Shown in pieces: positions 1-10,227 of a stretch of DNA of 64,000 bases. The notes beneath the pieces were generated by a model, which saw only the letters and a list, made by a program, of their open reading frames with translations, was not told where the DNA came from and did not search any database. Made by a program: the position numbers and the translations under genes. Origin of the DNA: Haliclona indistincta (Eukaryota; Porifera; Demospongiae; Haplosclerida; Chalinidae); assembly GCA_964017065.1 (NCBI GenBank), contig OZ024790.1, forward strand, positions 3,466,631-3,530,630. The letters run 5' to 3'. Position 1 is the first letter of the stretch; each line of letters begins with the position of its first letter.

Positions 1-1
1 G

Positions 2-70
2 GACTGTGATATCCCTATTGCTCTACCACGTATTGCTCTACCACCTGGTATTCCTAACCTGCGAGGATAA
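2..70 (+). CDS. 3' end of secreted six-Cys family, copy 1 (partial)
   Basis: The window opens inside the last codons of a gene. The 23 codons read D-C-D-I-P-I-A-L-P-R-I-A-L-P-P-G-I-P-N-L-R-G-stop. This matches the C-terminus of the next gene downstream (ending at 3283) except for a short difference near the stop. The Cys is the sixth conserved cysteine of the family. The Ile/Pro/Leu tail is shared only by copies 1 and 2, so these two are sister copies. The rest of the gene lies left of the window. Confidence 0.85.
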   Translation, partial: DCDIPIALPRIALPPGIPNLRG

Positions 71-351
71 GGCACACACTATTTACTGGATACTGAACCA
101 ATGAATCAACAATACTCATTAGTTACATATGTGTGCATGCATGTAGTGTATCGACAAGATCGATATCTTCATTTGTTATTTCATAGAAGTCAAAACATTA
201 TGTTAGTGTATCGTTCCAGGTAATGCTCTAGCTATAAAGAGCACATCACTATGAGGAACTAGTTTATGCACTATCTAATTGTTGTGCTCATGCGAGACTG
301 CACTGGGGCACTCCACGAAGCGATGAGCTGAAGAGAGACTATGTAGTTTAA

Positions 352-925
352 GGAGACGGAGTACAGTTACACGCCCGCACTTATAACTGTAAGTAGTGCA
401 CTTATCACGTCAAAATTATTTTGTGAAGAGTGCTTACTTGCTGACCGTATACCTCGACTGTTCCATTTGTACAGACCTTTGGGCAGTGCCTGAGAGTAAA
501 AACTTCGCCTGGACATCAAAATGCGTGAGTTATGATGAGTTATGGCGCTAGTTGTTGCCAAACGAACGGTGCTGTCAAGACTCATCGGTGTTTCACTCTG
601 AAATCGCTTACCGGAATACCAAACAAACATACAGTACTCAGGTGCTAGAACAACTCCAGAAGTGTTGGTTAGTAGTAAACTTCGCCGTTATTCTGTCACA
701 GTTTTGGTAAAATTTGACGCCAAAAACCTAAATTCCTACGTCTTAAGGTTTTGCCTCCTGCCACCCGACAACAGCTCTGAATTTTCACAGCTCTCACGCT
801 CCTCAAAAGAACAGTCTTTGGTGTGTCTTTGGATCGTCTTCATGGCGTTCTTGCACTTTTTATTTTGACACTGTGTTAATATTTATTTTATGAATAATTA
901 ATTAGGCAAACAGTACTCCGTCACC
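352..925. mobile_element. TTAA-flanked MITE (piggyBac/Kolobok type)
   Basis: Terminal inverted repeats are visible: GGAGACGGAGTACAGTT at the left and, reverse-complemented, GGTGACGGAGTACTGTT at the right (two mismatches in 17). The element is flanked by TTAA on both sides (348-351 and 926-929). The empty site survives in spacer 2 near 3530, where the flanks join as a single TTAA. TTAA duplication is typical of the piggyBac and Kolobok superfamilies; I cannot tell which. No transposase is present. Confidence 0.8.
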
Positions 926-2443
926 TTAACCTGTTATTTTAGTTAGCTCTTCTTAAACTAGGCTTTTAAAAACAAAAACAAATACTGTGATTGGTACTAA
1001 ATGGAAACAATGAGAATTTAAAGATCTGAGTGACCTCTGTCATGAGTTGCCTGACAATCAACTTATATAGCAAGATCAGCTACTGCAGGAGCCTCCTGGC
1101 TACTGTGATCATGATACCATCTTGTATGGTTTACTAGACACAACCAATCAGCTCCACACAGACACATCATGACTACCAATAGACTGATATTATAGGCACA
1201 GCCCACTTCAAGCTAGCTTTGATCCCTAATACCTTCAATGATTAAGTTATTAATCATTATTATTAAGTTTTGGTGGATATTAACATTATGAGATAATCAT
1301 GTCAAAGCTCACACTCTAAGACATTGTTATACAGCTACACAAGAATTTATTCAGCAACAGCAAGACTATCAATGATTACAAGACACTACTATTAGGTCAA
1401 ACAGCCCGTGCAATAAATCCCATATTGCACATTATAGCACTAAGATAGCGGCGAACGAAGATCTTTGACCAAGGTAAGCTCTAAATCAGTTACAGCACGG
1501 TTGATCGTGCTGTATAAAAGTTAAAGCACTCGCGGGATTGGGTCTCGTGCCTTATCTCCCATACAGCACAAACAACCATGCATTAACTAATACATTATTA
1601 TTACTTATTAAAAAAATTGGTAAAAAATTTTAATTTTAAAACTTGATTGCTCGTAATTTAGAGCCAATTGTAGCAGAAGTTCCAAAAGCACTAAATCAGT
1701 GTTGATTTGAACAAGAACGCGTCTAGATCAGTCCACAAAATAGAACTCACGACTCATTGATGTTAGGTTGTGTGACAGAGAACTGAAGTCCTAGCTGAAA
1801 TTTGGAGTTTTAGCACACATTTCAGTTGGAAGGTGCCGAAATAAGAGGCGCCAATTCTAAAAGCACGGTATTAAGAGTGATGAACACACATGCTGAAAGA
1901 GCACGTGCAAAAGTGTTAGCTTTTGTAACCATGTTGTCCAGTCAAGCACACTTTGTCTAGCAGTTGTGGTAAAGTGACTGATCACCACCAGTTTGAACCA
2001 AAGAGAAGCAGCAAGTACTCTATGCACCAGCTCAACCACTATTCTTTATCTGTGACAGCACTTGAGAACCAATACAGCTTGTCTCGTGCTGTATGATCCG
2101 ACCACTACATAGGCAAGTACAACACATATCATGCTTTGACTATTACACATAGGTCAGAGACAGGAAGCATAGTATATATACATGAACGTATAATTTTTAT
2201 ACAGTTTTTAGTAATGATAAACAAACTTTAGAGGTTAGACAACTGTCTGCCATTTTATGATAGTCGGCTGAACTTTCTTTATAACTAGGACTGCACTGGC
2301 TAGCAACCATACTCTGTGTTTGGTCTGCATTATTTGAAGTGAATCACATCATAGAATCCAGATCTACCCATTATGCTGCTTGAAGAAGACATATGTGTGA
2401 CCTTTATCCGAGCTGGGGAACTCCTGAGTTAGCGAGAGCGACG

Positions 2444-2480
2444 CTTTGTCCTAGTGACAAAGAGACCCACTAGTATATAA
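2444..2480 (+). promoter_or_regulatory. Core promoter of copy 2: CTTTGT/ACAAAG inverted pair plus TATA box
   Basis: CTTTGT at 2444-2449 and ACAAAG at 2457-2462 form an inverted repeat with a 7-base spacer. TATATAA lies at 2474-2480, 57 bases before the ATG. A likely initiator, TCACAATC, lies about 30 bases after the TATA box. The block is conserved upstream of copies 3, 4, 5 and 6. CTTTGT/ACAAAG resembles HMG-box (SOX or TCF/LEF) sites, but a factor cannot be assigned from sequence. Confidence 0.7.
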
Positions 2481-2530
2481 GGCAAGCTAGAGCCTGGAGT
2501 GATCACAATCTTCTACAGTAAGAATCCATC

Positions 2531-3283
2531 ATGAAGTATCAAGCCGCTCTTGTTCTGCTGCTGGCATATTACACTGCAGCATACGAATGTCCTAATCGTA
2601 CTCCAGTGACCAAGGTGTTCGAAGCTGATCTCGACACTGGTTCTACCTACGTTCGTTCAGGCTATGGGATATCTTGGAAAAATTCACTGACTAGTCCAGT
2701 GTCTGGTGCTTGCAGCAGGCAAGGTGTCATTAAGATAACGTACCCATATCCTCAATATGGAAAGCAGAAGCGTTGTTTCAAGTTCGATCTTCATTTCTCG
2801 TCTCCGTCAGGATGGAACTTCAACATTGGAGACTCAACTAATGATGGCTATGGAGGAGATGCTGGTCAGACATCAAATGCTGCTGAAGTCCACAACATAG
2901 GAGACAGCTTCTTCGTGTACTCTAATATCTTAAGTGGATATGAGAGCTATGCTGATTCAAGATATCTATTGGTCGAGAAAACAGCAGGAGTGGTCAAAGG
3001 TCATGTGAGCGTAACCGTTGGTGATGAGTTTGTCAAGTATGAGAGCAGCAGCTGGAACAAATGCTATGCCAGTCGCTACCTGTTCACACTGAACGGACAA
3101 GCTACCAACTATGGTCCAGTCAACTATGATATCTTCTTCTCAATGAATCGAGTCATTAATAGAGCCTCACGCTCTGGAACTGGTCTCTGCAAAGCAATCA
3201 TCACTGCCATGGACTGCGATATTCCTATTGCTCTACCACGTATTGCTCTACCACCTGGTATTGGTATTCCTAGCCAGCGATGA
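2531..3283 (+). CDS. Secreted six-cysteine protein, copy 2
   Basis: A single-exon gene of 250 residues. Residues 1 to about 18 form a signal peptide (MKYQAALVLLLAYYTA), so the product is predicted to be secreted. The mature core has six cysteines, in contexts YEC, GAC, KRC, NKC, GLC and MDC, enough for three disulfides. The centre holds a striking motif, GWNFNIGDSxNDGYGGD, rich in Gly and Asp and possibly a metal-binding loop (inference). The tail is hydrophobic Ile/Pro/Leu (IALPRIALPPGIGIP), unlike the Gly- or Ser-rich tails of later copies. I do not recognise the family; a secreted beta-sandwich or lectin-like fold is only a guess. The start is fixed by the TATA spacing and by conservation in all copies. 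Confidence 0.85.
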   Translation: MKYQAALVLLLAYYTAAYECPNRTPVTKVFEADLDTGSTYVRSGYGISWKNSLTSPVSGACSRQGVIKITYPYPQYGKQKRCFKFDLHFSSPSGWNFNIGDSTNDGYGGDAGQTSNAAEVHNIGDSFFVYSNILSGYESYADSRYLLVEKTAGVVKGHVSVTVGDEFVKYESSSWNKCYASRYLFTLNGQATNYGPVNYDIFFSMNRVINRASRSGTGLCKAIITAMDCDIPIALPRIALPPGIGIPSQR

Positions 3284-4344
3284 TGAGACACATTTACTGA
3301 ATCAATGAATCATTACAATGTGTGCATGCATGTAGTGTATCGAGTATTGACAAGATCAAAACCTTCATTTGCTATTTCATAGACGTCAAAACGTTGTGTT
3401 AGTGTATCGTTCCAGGTAATGCTCTATAAAGAGCACATCACTATGAGGAACTAGTTTATGCACTATCTAATTGCTGCGCTCATGCGAGACCGCACTGGGA
3501 CACTCCACGAGGCAATGAGCTGAAGAGAGACTATGTTAAAGCTGTTGTTTCAGTTAGCTCCTCTTAAACTAGGCTTTTCTAAACAAAAACAAATACTGTC
3601 AATGAGAATTTTAAAGATCTGAGTGACCCTTGTCATGAGTTGCCTGACAATCAATCTGTATAGCAAGATCAGCTACTGCAGGAGCCTCCTGGCTACTGTG
3701 ATAATGACTCCATCTTGTATGGTTTACTAGACAGCTCCACACAGACACACCATGACTATCAATAGACTGACATTATAGACACAGCCCACTTCAAGCTAGC
3801 TTTGATCCCCAATACCTTCAATGATGAAGTTATTAATCATTACTATTAGGTTTGGTGGATAATAACATTATCATCATGAGATGATCATGTCAAAGCTCAC
3901 ACTCTAAGACATTGTTACAGCTACACAATAACGTATTGCAGCAAGAGACTATCAATGAATACAAGACACCACTATTATGTCAAAGAGATGCCACCCGTGA
4001 TATATTGCACACTCAGACATTTATTGCACTAAGATGGCGGCGAACAAAGATCTTTGACTGAGGTATGCTCTAAATCAGTTAAAGCACGGTTGATCGTGCT
4101 GTATGCAAGTTAAAGCACTCGCAGGGTTGGGTCTCGTGCTTCAACTTCCACACAGCACGAACAACTGTGCATTATCTAATACATTATTATTACAAAAATT
4201 GGTACAAAATTTTAATTTTAAAACTTACTTGCTCGTACAGTGTAATGTGGAGCTAATTGTAGCAAAAGTTCCAAAAGCATCAGTCGATTTGAACAAGAAT
4301 GCGTCTACAGATTTGTCCACAAAATGTAACTCACAACTTATTAT

Positions 4345-5003
4345 TCCTCGGTGGGCGGAGCCACGAGGCATACAGTAGTCGTGTAGTCATTCTGTCTGTC
4401 TGCCTGTCGCAACAATTTCTCGTCGCTCACTGAAAACTAAGCGCCGAAAAGACAGAAATCGATGCTTGTTTGGATTTGAATTTGAAGAATTTAGGTTATA
4501 AAGCTTATTGCGTAAATTACAGCATAGATGGCTCACCTGGATGGCTGTTGCTGGTGATGTGGATTTCTATAAAGACAAAATTGTCTACTGCTGTATAGCT
4601 AGTGAGTTCGTCCTTACTTCAGAACAGCATGGCAGACTTGTATGATCTTGAGTTATGGCGTAATTTGCTTACCTAGCGATCGATGGCTGTTGCTGGCGAT
4701 CTAGAGTTCTCCATAGACAAAACTATCCACAGTTGACTGCCTAGAAGCTGATAGGTTAGAATTTCACTACAGGATAGCAGCGCATGTCTAAAGAAATTGT
4801 GTAAGCAAGCTATGCAGTTCGTGTGCTGTGCCCTGCACATTGTAGACACGCCCAGTTGAATTAGTAGTCAGCACTGATTGGCTTCTGATTGCATAACTAT
4901 TATACTGCATTGTGATTGCTGTATAGAAAGGTATAATAGCTGCAGTTTACTGTGTATGTGAAATGGTGGCATTTCACCGAGGCATCTGTACCTTTGATGC
5001 ATC
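4345..5003. mobile_element. MITE with GCCTCGGTGG ends, copy A
   Basis: One end is a hairpin built on CCTCGGTGGGCGGAGCCACGAGG; the other ends in CACCGAGGCAT followed by a second small hairpin (here decayed, near GTACCTTTGATGC). The same ends occur at 17433-18004, 55489-58810 and 61078-61807. The right flank begins ATTCAT, as in the 17.4 kb copy. The empty site is visible at 8345-8370. No protein is encoded. Confidence 0.75.
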
Positions 5004-5045
5004 ATTCATGTTAGGCTGTTGGGTGATTGTGAAAAAGAACTGAAG

Positions 5046-5360
5046 TAGTGTTGCACCGATACCACTTTTAACCGATAATCAGTTATCTGCGCTTTTTTAT
5101 TATCTGCCGATACCGATAAAGTATGATTTGTACAAGAGTAAAAAACTGCCAGATAGGCGATCTCTTAGTGCAGATGTAGATTCTCGAGATAGCTGAAGGC
5201 GCGCAAAATTAACTACGAAATAATTATTAATAATTAACTACGAAGAATCACGTGATCATAATCGGCTAACCGATAGCAATGGACCGATAACCGATACCAA
5301 ACCGATATTGCAGTTATCTGGCCGATTCCGATGACAGATCCGATAACCGGTGCAACACTA
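5046..5360. mobile_element. hAT-type MITE
   Basis: The terminal repeats TAGTGTTGCACCG and CGGTGCAACACTA are inverted. The flanks are an 8 bp duplication, AACTGAAG (5038-5045) and AACTAAAG (5361-5368), with one mismatch. Eight-base duplications and T/CAGTG-type ends are hallmarks of the hAT superfamily. The interior is AT-rich with many CCGATA motifs and has no ORF. The empty site is seen at 1770-1780 and 8390-8400. Confidence 0.85.
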
Positions 5361-6008
5361 AACTAAAGTCCTAGCTGAAATTTGGAGTTTTAGCACACAT
5401 TTCAGTGAGAAGGTGCCGAAATAAGAGGTGCCAATTCTAAAAGCACGATATTAAGAGTGATGAACACACATGCTGAAAGACCACGTGCAAAAGTGTTAGC
5501 TTTGGTAACCATGTTGTCCAGTCAAGCACACTTTGTCTAGCAGTTGTGGTAAAGTGACTAACACCACTACTGAACCCAAGAGAAGCAGCAAGTACTCTAT
5601 GCACCAGCTCTGGCACTTTTTTTATCTGTGACAGAACTTAAGAACCAACACAGCTTTGTCTCGTGCTGTATGATCCGACCACTACACAGGCAAGTACAAC
5701 ACACATCATGCTTTAACTATTACACATAGGTCAGAGACAGGAAGTATAGTATAATTATATACATGAATGTATAAACAGTTTTTAGTAATGATAGACAAAA
5801 TTTAAAGGTTAGACAACTGTCTGCCATTAATAAGATAGTCGGCTGAACTTTCTCTATAACCAGCACTGCACTGGCTAGCAACTATACTCCATGTTTGGTC
5901 TGCATTACTTTAATCACATCATATAATCCACATTCTCCCACTACGCTGCTTGAAGAAGTGTGTGACTTTATTCAAGCTGGGGAACTCCTGAGTTAGGCGA
6001 GAGCGACG

Positions 6009-6045
6009 CTTTGTCCTAGTCACAAAGAGACCCACTAGTATATAA
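6009..6045 (+). promoter_or_regulatory. Core promoter of copy 3
   Basis: CTTTGT 6009-6014, ACAAAG 6022-6027, TATATAA 6039-6045; the TATA-to-ATG distance is 57 bases. The promoter is intact even though the coding region of this copy is drastically shortened, so the short product may well be expressed. Confidence 0.65.
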
Positions 6046-6095
6046 AGCAAGCCAGAGCCTAAAGTGATCACAATCTTCTCAAGTAAGATTTCATC

Positions 6096-6398
6096 ATGAA
6101 GTATCAAGTCGTTCTTGTTCTGCTGCTAGCTACTGCAGCATACTACACTGCAGCATACGAATGCCCTGGTTGTACTCCAGAGACTAGCAACACACCAAAC
6201 ACAGGAGGCGGTGGCACACCAGGAACAGGAGGAGGCGGCACACCAGGAACAGGCACACCAGGAACAGGCACACCAGGAACAGGAGGCGGTGGATCTGTCC
6301 CAGAACCTAGCAACCCACCAAACACAGGAGGCGGCGGAGGAGGTGGAGGAGGTGGAGGAGGTGGACCAGTCAGTACCACACTACCACGCAATTGGTAA
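6096..6398 (+). CDS. Truncated family member, copy 3: signal peptide joined to Gly/Thr/Pro tail
   Basis: 100 residues. Residues 1 to about 22 are a signal peptide with a small duplication (ATAAYYTAAYECP) relative to its paralogs. The mature part starts CPGCTPETSN and then consists only of Gly/Thr/Pro repeats (GTPGTGGGG-like units and a run of 13 Gly). The roughly 200-residue core carrying cysteines 2 to 6 is absent, so the mature N-terminus runs straight into a tail. The frame is open to a stop at 6396-6398 and the promoter is intact. It could be a secreted low-complexity peptide or a pseudogene caught before decay. Antisense and alternative-frame ORFs over the Gly run are artefacts of its composition. 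Confidence 0.65.
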   Translation: MKYQVVLVLLLATAAYYTAAYECPGCTPETSNTPNTGGGGTPGTGGGGTPGTGTPGTGTPGTGGGGSVPEPSNPPNTGGGGGGGGGGGGGPVSTTLPRNW

Positions 6399-6881
6399 AG
6401 CTTGAATCATCAAACTATTATAGCTCAGTCGTAGAATGATAGTGTTAGCTTGTATTAGTATACAATTTCACTGAGCTGTTTCTGCAATAATAATATTATC
6501 ACAAATCTGTTAAATGTATGCGGTTTCAACGTGCAATGGAATCTAACTACCGGTCTCTGAGGCAACACAGGATTATACCAAGGTGGTTATTTAAACCATC
6601 CAACGACAGAGCCTGAGTTAACCATAGAGGTATTACTATTATCGCGATTGCCGAAGAGACCGAGAGTTAACCGATTAGTTCCCCAACTGCTAGCTTGTCA
6701 CCGTCTCCTCTCAAACACAGACACGACCAAACGCTTAACCCTTGTGCACAGGGTAGTAATGCAAAGATTTAACAGACGAAAACGTCCCTGATACAATACC
6801 AGCTACAAATTCATTTTTAATGGTGATCAAAAACCACAAAGGCTAACTCAGCAGAAGCAAGTTAGTGTAATGTAGAGATAC

Positions 6882-6924
6882 CTGTTCATTGTGGTCAGCT
6901 TCTGGTCCATAGGTTGTTTGGCTG
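6882..6924 (-). pseudogene. UHRF1 SRA exon fragment in spacer 3
   Basis: 43 bp match the 3' end of the real UHRF1 exon at 22073-22179, including the splice-donor junction, and the match continues into adjoining intron sequence on the left. The match ends after GGCTG, where a different repeat begins. Too short to code. Confidence 0.7.
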
Positions 6925-9041
6925 ACATTACGCACACAAGCGACCAGCGACCCGTGTCAGCCTGGTTGTGCGAAGTGAGCTGGGCCAGCATGGTTTGGCT
7001 CGCATTGGATAGCGTTCACACTAGGGATAACGCGCGTCAACCAGGGCAGAGAAGGCAAGTGTGAACAGGGTATAATAAATAACTGGTAAGCCGTGTTTTA
7101 GCTAGCTCCTCTTAAAACAGGCTTTTAAAGATAAACAAATACATTGAATCATAAGAATTTTGAAGATCTAAGTAGCATTAGACCACAGCTAAGCGATTTT
7201 GACCAATCAGGTTGCGTAGCTGTGGGTCTCTATAGCTCATAATGGAATCCCGCCACTGCCGCGACCTCATAATGGAATCCCACCACACAGCGCAGATTAC
7301 GGTTCTGTGCGTGGAGTTCTACTGAATTAAAATGTTTACAGCGCTCGCGTGTCCTTGCTCGTCGTTCGCATCGTTTCTGTTTGCTGTTGCTATGGTCTAA
7401 ATCAGTTGGACAGTGCATCCAATTGGATCTCAGCAATGTAAAAGTCCCCGCGCTGTTACCATAGCGCCCTCGCTACGCTTGGACGCTATATGGCAACGAC
7501 TCTCGAGCTTCTAAATCGCCTAGATCCTCGGATGCGCTGTCTAACAAATATTTAGAGACTTCTGTCGTGAGTTGCTAGCAAGACCTGCTACTCTGATACC
7601 ATCTTGTTTGGTTCACAGTGGTTTGAAGACTTTGAAGAGATCTTGCAACGTGAAAAATCACATTGCAAGATCTCATTTCTAGTGCACATGTTATCACTTC
7701 TTGCTTTCGTGTTCCTAGATCTCTTCAAAAAGCTGATCTAGACATAACCAATCAGCTCCACACAGACACACCATGACTACTAATAGACTGACATTATAGA
7801 CATAGCCCACTTCAAGCTAGCTTTGATCTCCAATACCTTCAATGATGAAGTTATTAATCATTACTATTTAGTGGATATTAACATTATCATCATGAGATGA
7901 TCATGTCAAAGCTCACACTCCAAGACATTGTTATACAGCTACGCAAGAACTTATTCAGCAACAGCAAGACTATCAATGATTACAAGACATCATTTTAAGG
8001 TCAAACAGCCCGTGCTATAAATCCCATATTGCACATTATAGCATAGCACTAAGATGACGGCGAACGAAGATCTTTGACCGAGGTAGGCTCTAAATCAGCT
8101 AAAGCACGGTTGATCGTGCTGTATAAAAGTTAAAGCACTCGCAGGGTTGGGTCTCGTGCTTTATCTCCCATACAGCACAAACAACCATGCATTAACTAAT
8201 ACATTATTATTACTTATTAAAAAATTGGTAAAAAATTTTGATTTTAAAACTTGATTGCTCGTAATTTAGAGCCAATTGTAGCAGAAGTTCCAAAAGCACT
8301 AAATCAGTGTTGATTTGAACAAGAATGCGTCTAGATCAGTCCACAAAATAGAACTCACGACTCATTCATGTTAGGTTGTGTGACAGAGAACTAAAGTCCT
8401 AGCTGAAATTTGGAGTTTTAGCACACATTTTAGTTGGAAGGTGCCGAAATAAGAGGCGCCAATTCTAAAAGCACGGTATTACGAGTGATGAACACGCATG
8501 CTGAAAGAGCACGTCCAAAAGTGTTAGCTTTGGTAACCATGTTGTCCAGTCAAGCACACTTTGTCTAGCAGTTGTGGTAAAGTGACTGATGACCACCAGT
8601 TTGAACCTAAGAGAAGCAGCAAGTACTCTATGCACCAGCTCAGGCACTATTCTTTATCTGTGACAGCACTTGACAAGCAATACAGCTTGTCTCGTGCTGT
8701 ATGATTCGACCACTACACAGGCATGTACAACACATACCATGCTTTAACTGGTCAGAGACAGGAAGCATAGTATGTTATTTTATGCATGTACGTATATACA
8801 CTTTTAATGTAATGATAGACAAACTTTAGAGGTTAGACAACTGTCTACCATTTCATGATAGTCGGCTGAACTTTCTTTATAGCTAGAACTGCATTGGCTA
8901 GCAACCATACTCTGTGTTTGGTCTGTATTATTTGAAGTGAATCACATCATAGAATCCAGATCCACCCATTATGCTGCTTGAAGAAGACATATGTGTGACC
9001 TTTATTCAAACTGGGGAACTCCTGAGCTAGCGAGTGCGACG

Positions 9042-9078
9042 CTTTGTCCTAGTCACAAAGAGACCCACTAGTATATAA
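9042..9078 (+). promoter_or_regulatory. Core promoter of copy 4
   Basis: CTTTGT 9042-9047, ACAAAG 9055-9060, TATATAA 9072-9078. The TATA-to-ATG distance is 55 bases, two shorter than in the other copies. Confidence 0.65.
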
Positions 9079-9126
9079 GGCAAGCTAGCCTGGAGTGATC
9101 ACAGTCTTCTCCAGTAAGATTCCATC

Positions 9127-9906
9127 ATGAAGAATCAAGCCGCTCTTGTTCTGCTGCTAGTATATTACACTGCAGCATACGAATGCCCTAGTCCCACTCC
9201 AGTGAAAAAGGTGTTTGAAGCTGATCTCGACACTGGATATACCTCCGTTCGTTTAGGCTATGGGATATCTTGGAAAAATTCACTGACTGGTCCAGTGTCT
9301 GGTGCTTGCAGCAGGCAAGGTGTCATCAAGATAACGTACCCCGCTCCTCAATTCGGAAAGCAGAAGCGTTGCTTCAAGTTCGATCTTCATTTCTCATCTC
9401 CGTCAGGATGGAACTTTAACATAGGAGACTCAACTAATGATGGCTATGGAGGAGATGCTGGCCAGACATCAAATGCTGCTGAAGTACACAACAAAGGAGA
9501 CAGCTTTTATGTGTACTCTAATATCTTAAGTGGATATGAGAGCTATGCTGATTCAAGATATCTATTGGTCGAGAAAACAGCAGGAGTGGTCAAAGGTCAT
9601 GTGAGCGTAACCGTTGGCGATGAGTTTGTCAAGTATGAGAGCAGCAGCTGGAACAAATGCTATGCTAGTCGCTACCTGTTCACACTGAACGGACAAGCTA
9701 CCAACTATGGTCCAGTCAACTACGATATCTTCTTCTCAATGAATCGAGTCATTAATAGAGCCTCACGCTCTGGAACTGGTCTCTGCAAGGCGATCATCAC
9801 TGCCATGGACTGCAGTACTAGTAGCGGAAGCAACACTGGCGGCAATACAGGAGGCACAGGAGGCGGCTCACCTGGTGGTGGACTACCACACTTTGCTGAA
9901 CCTTGA
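9127..9906 (+). CDS. Secreted six-cysteine protein, copy 4 (Gly/Thr tail)
   Basis: 259 residues, one exon. The signal peptide starts MKNQAALVLLL. The core keeps all six cysteines and the IGDSTNDGYGGD loop. After the sixth Cys the tail is STSSGSNTGGNTGG, then a Gly/Pro stretch ending LPHFAEP. The tail has the same style as the low-complexity part of copy 3, so copy 3 could be a core-deleted relative of this type. Differences from copy 2 in the core are few and mostly conservative. Function unknown. Confidence 0.85.
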   Translation: MKNQAALVLLLVYYTAAYECPSPTPVKKVFEADLDTGYTSVRLGYGISWKNSLTGPVSGACSRQGVIKITYPAPQFGKQKRCFKFDLHFSSPSGWNFNIGDSTNDGYGGDAGQTSNAAEVHNKGDSFYVYSNILSGYESYADSRYLLVEKTAGVVKGHVSVTVGDEFVKYESSSWNKCYASRYLFTLNGQATNYGPVNYDIFFSMNRVINRASRSGTGLCKAIITAMDCSTSSGSNTGGNTGGTGGGSPGGGLPHFAEP

Positions 9907-10045
9907 ATCAGCAAACTATTATAGCTCAGTCGTAGAGTGATAGTGTTAGCTTGTATTAGTATATAATTTCACTGAGCTGTTTCCAGAACAATATTGTCAT
10001 CCATCTGTTAAATATTTGAAAGCGGTTTAAACGTGCAATGGACTC

Positions 10046-10227
10046 TAAAGAACATGATACTAGGCAACTTTGTTGCGTGCAACTGTTGCCAGCAACAAAA
10101 TCGTGTAGTGTGTCATGCGAATTCGAACCAACTTTGTCGCTCGAAAAGAACGCTGTTCTCTTTCAGGCAACAATGTTGCGCGCAACATTTGTTGCAGGCA
10201 ACGAAGTTGCATAGTGTATTGTCGCTT
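10046..10227. mobile_element. Inverted-repeat MITE rich in GCAAC/GTTGC
   Basis: The left end (AAAGAACATGATACTAGGCAACTT) and the right end are imperfect inverted copies, and the interior repeats GTTGC/GCAAC. The interval is absent from the equivalent places at 6540 and 13500. Target duplication is unclear (possibly TA), so the superfamily is not assigned. Confidence 0.6.

Larger units (their letters stand above)
71..2530. repeat. Array spacer 1
   Basis: No gene is seen. The sequence is the repeat-unit spacer shared, with gaps, by the other intervals of the array. A 574 bp TTAA-flanked element lies at 352-925. A short hairpin around 1492-1512 (CAGCACG, then CGTGCTG) is followed by a TATAAAAG-like string; it recurs near 4085 and 8103. 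The ORFs at 367-630 and 662-868 lie inside the transposable element and show no protein-like features. The last 250 bp are the conserved promoter region of copy 2. Confidence 0.75.
3284..6095. repeat. Array spacer 2 with two MITE insertions
   Basis: No gene is seen. The spacer is a repeat-unit copy interrupted by a hairpin-ended MITE (about 4345-5003) and a hAT-type MITE (5046-5360). Removing both restores the sequence seen at 1740-1800 and 8340-8400. The ORF at 4103-4378 runs across the MITE boundary and is not believed. The promoter of copy 3 is at 6009-6045. Confidence 0.7.
6399..9126. repeat. Array spacer 3
   Basis: No gene is seen. The 3' flank just after the stop carries an AGCTCAGT...ACTGAGCT inverted pair, also present after copies 4, 5 and 6. 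A UHRF1-derived fragment lies at 6882-6924. An insertion-like block at about 7170-7550 is shared with spacer 6 (about 18380-18716) and absent from other spacers. The ORFs at 7230-7436 and 8465-8647 are not conserved as proteins. Confidence 0.7.

Noticed and set aside
4103..4378. 91-residue ORF in spacer 2
   Set aside because: It runs into the MITE at 4345 and the equivalent frame is closed in the other spacers.
6143..6405. Antisense Pro/Gly-rich and alternative-frame ORFs over copy 3
   Set aside because: Shadows of the Gly/Thr/Pro repeat; the frame with signal peptide and promoter is the plus-strand one.
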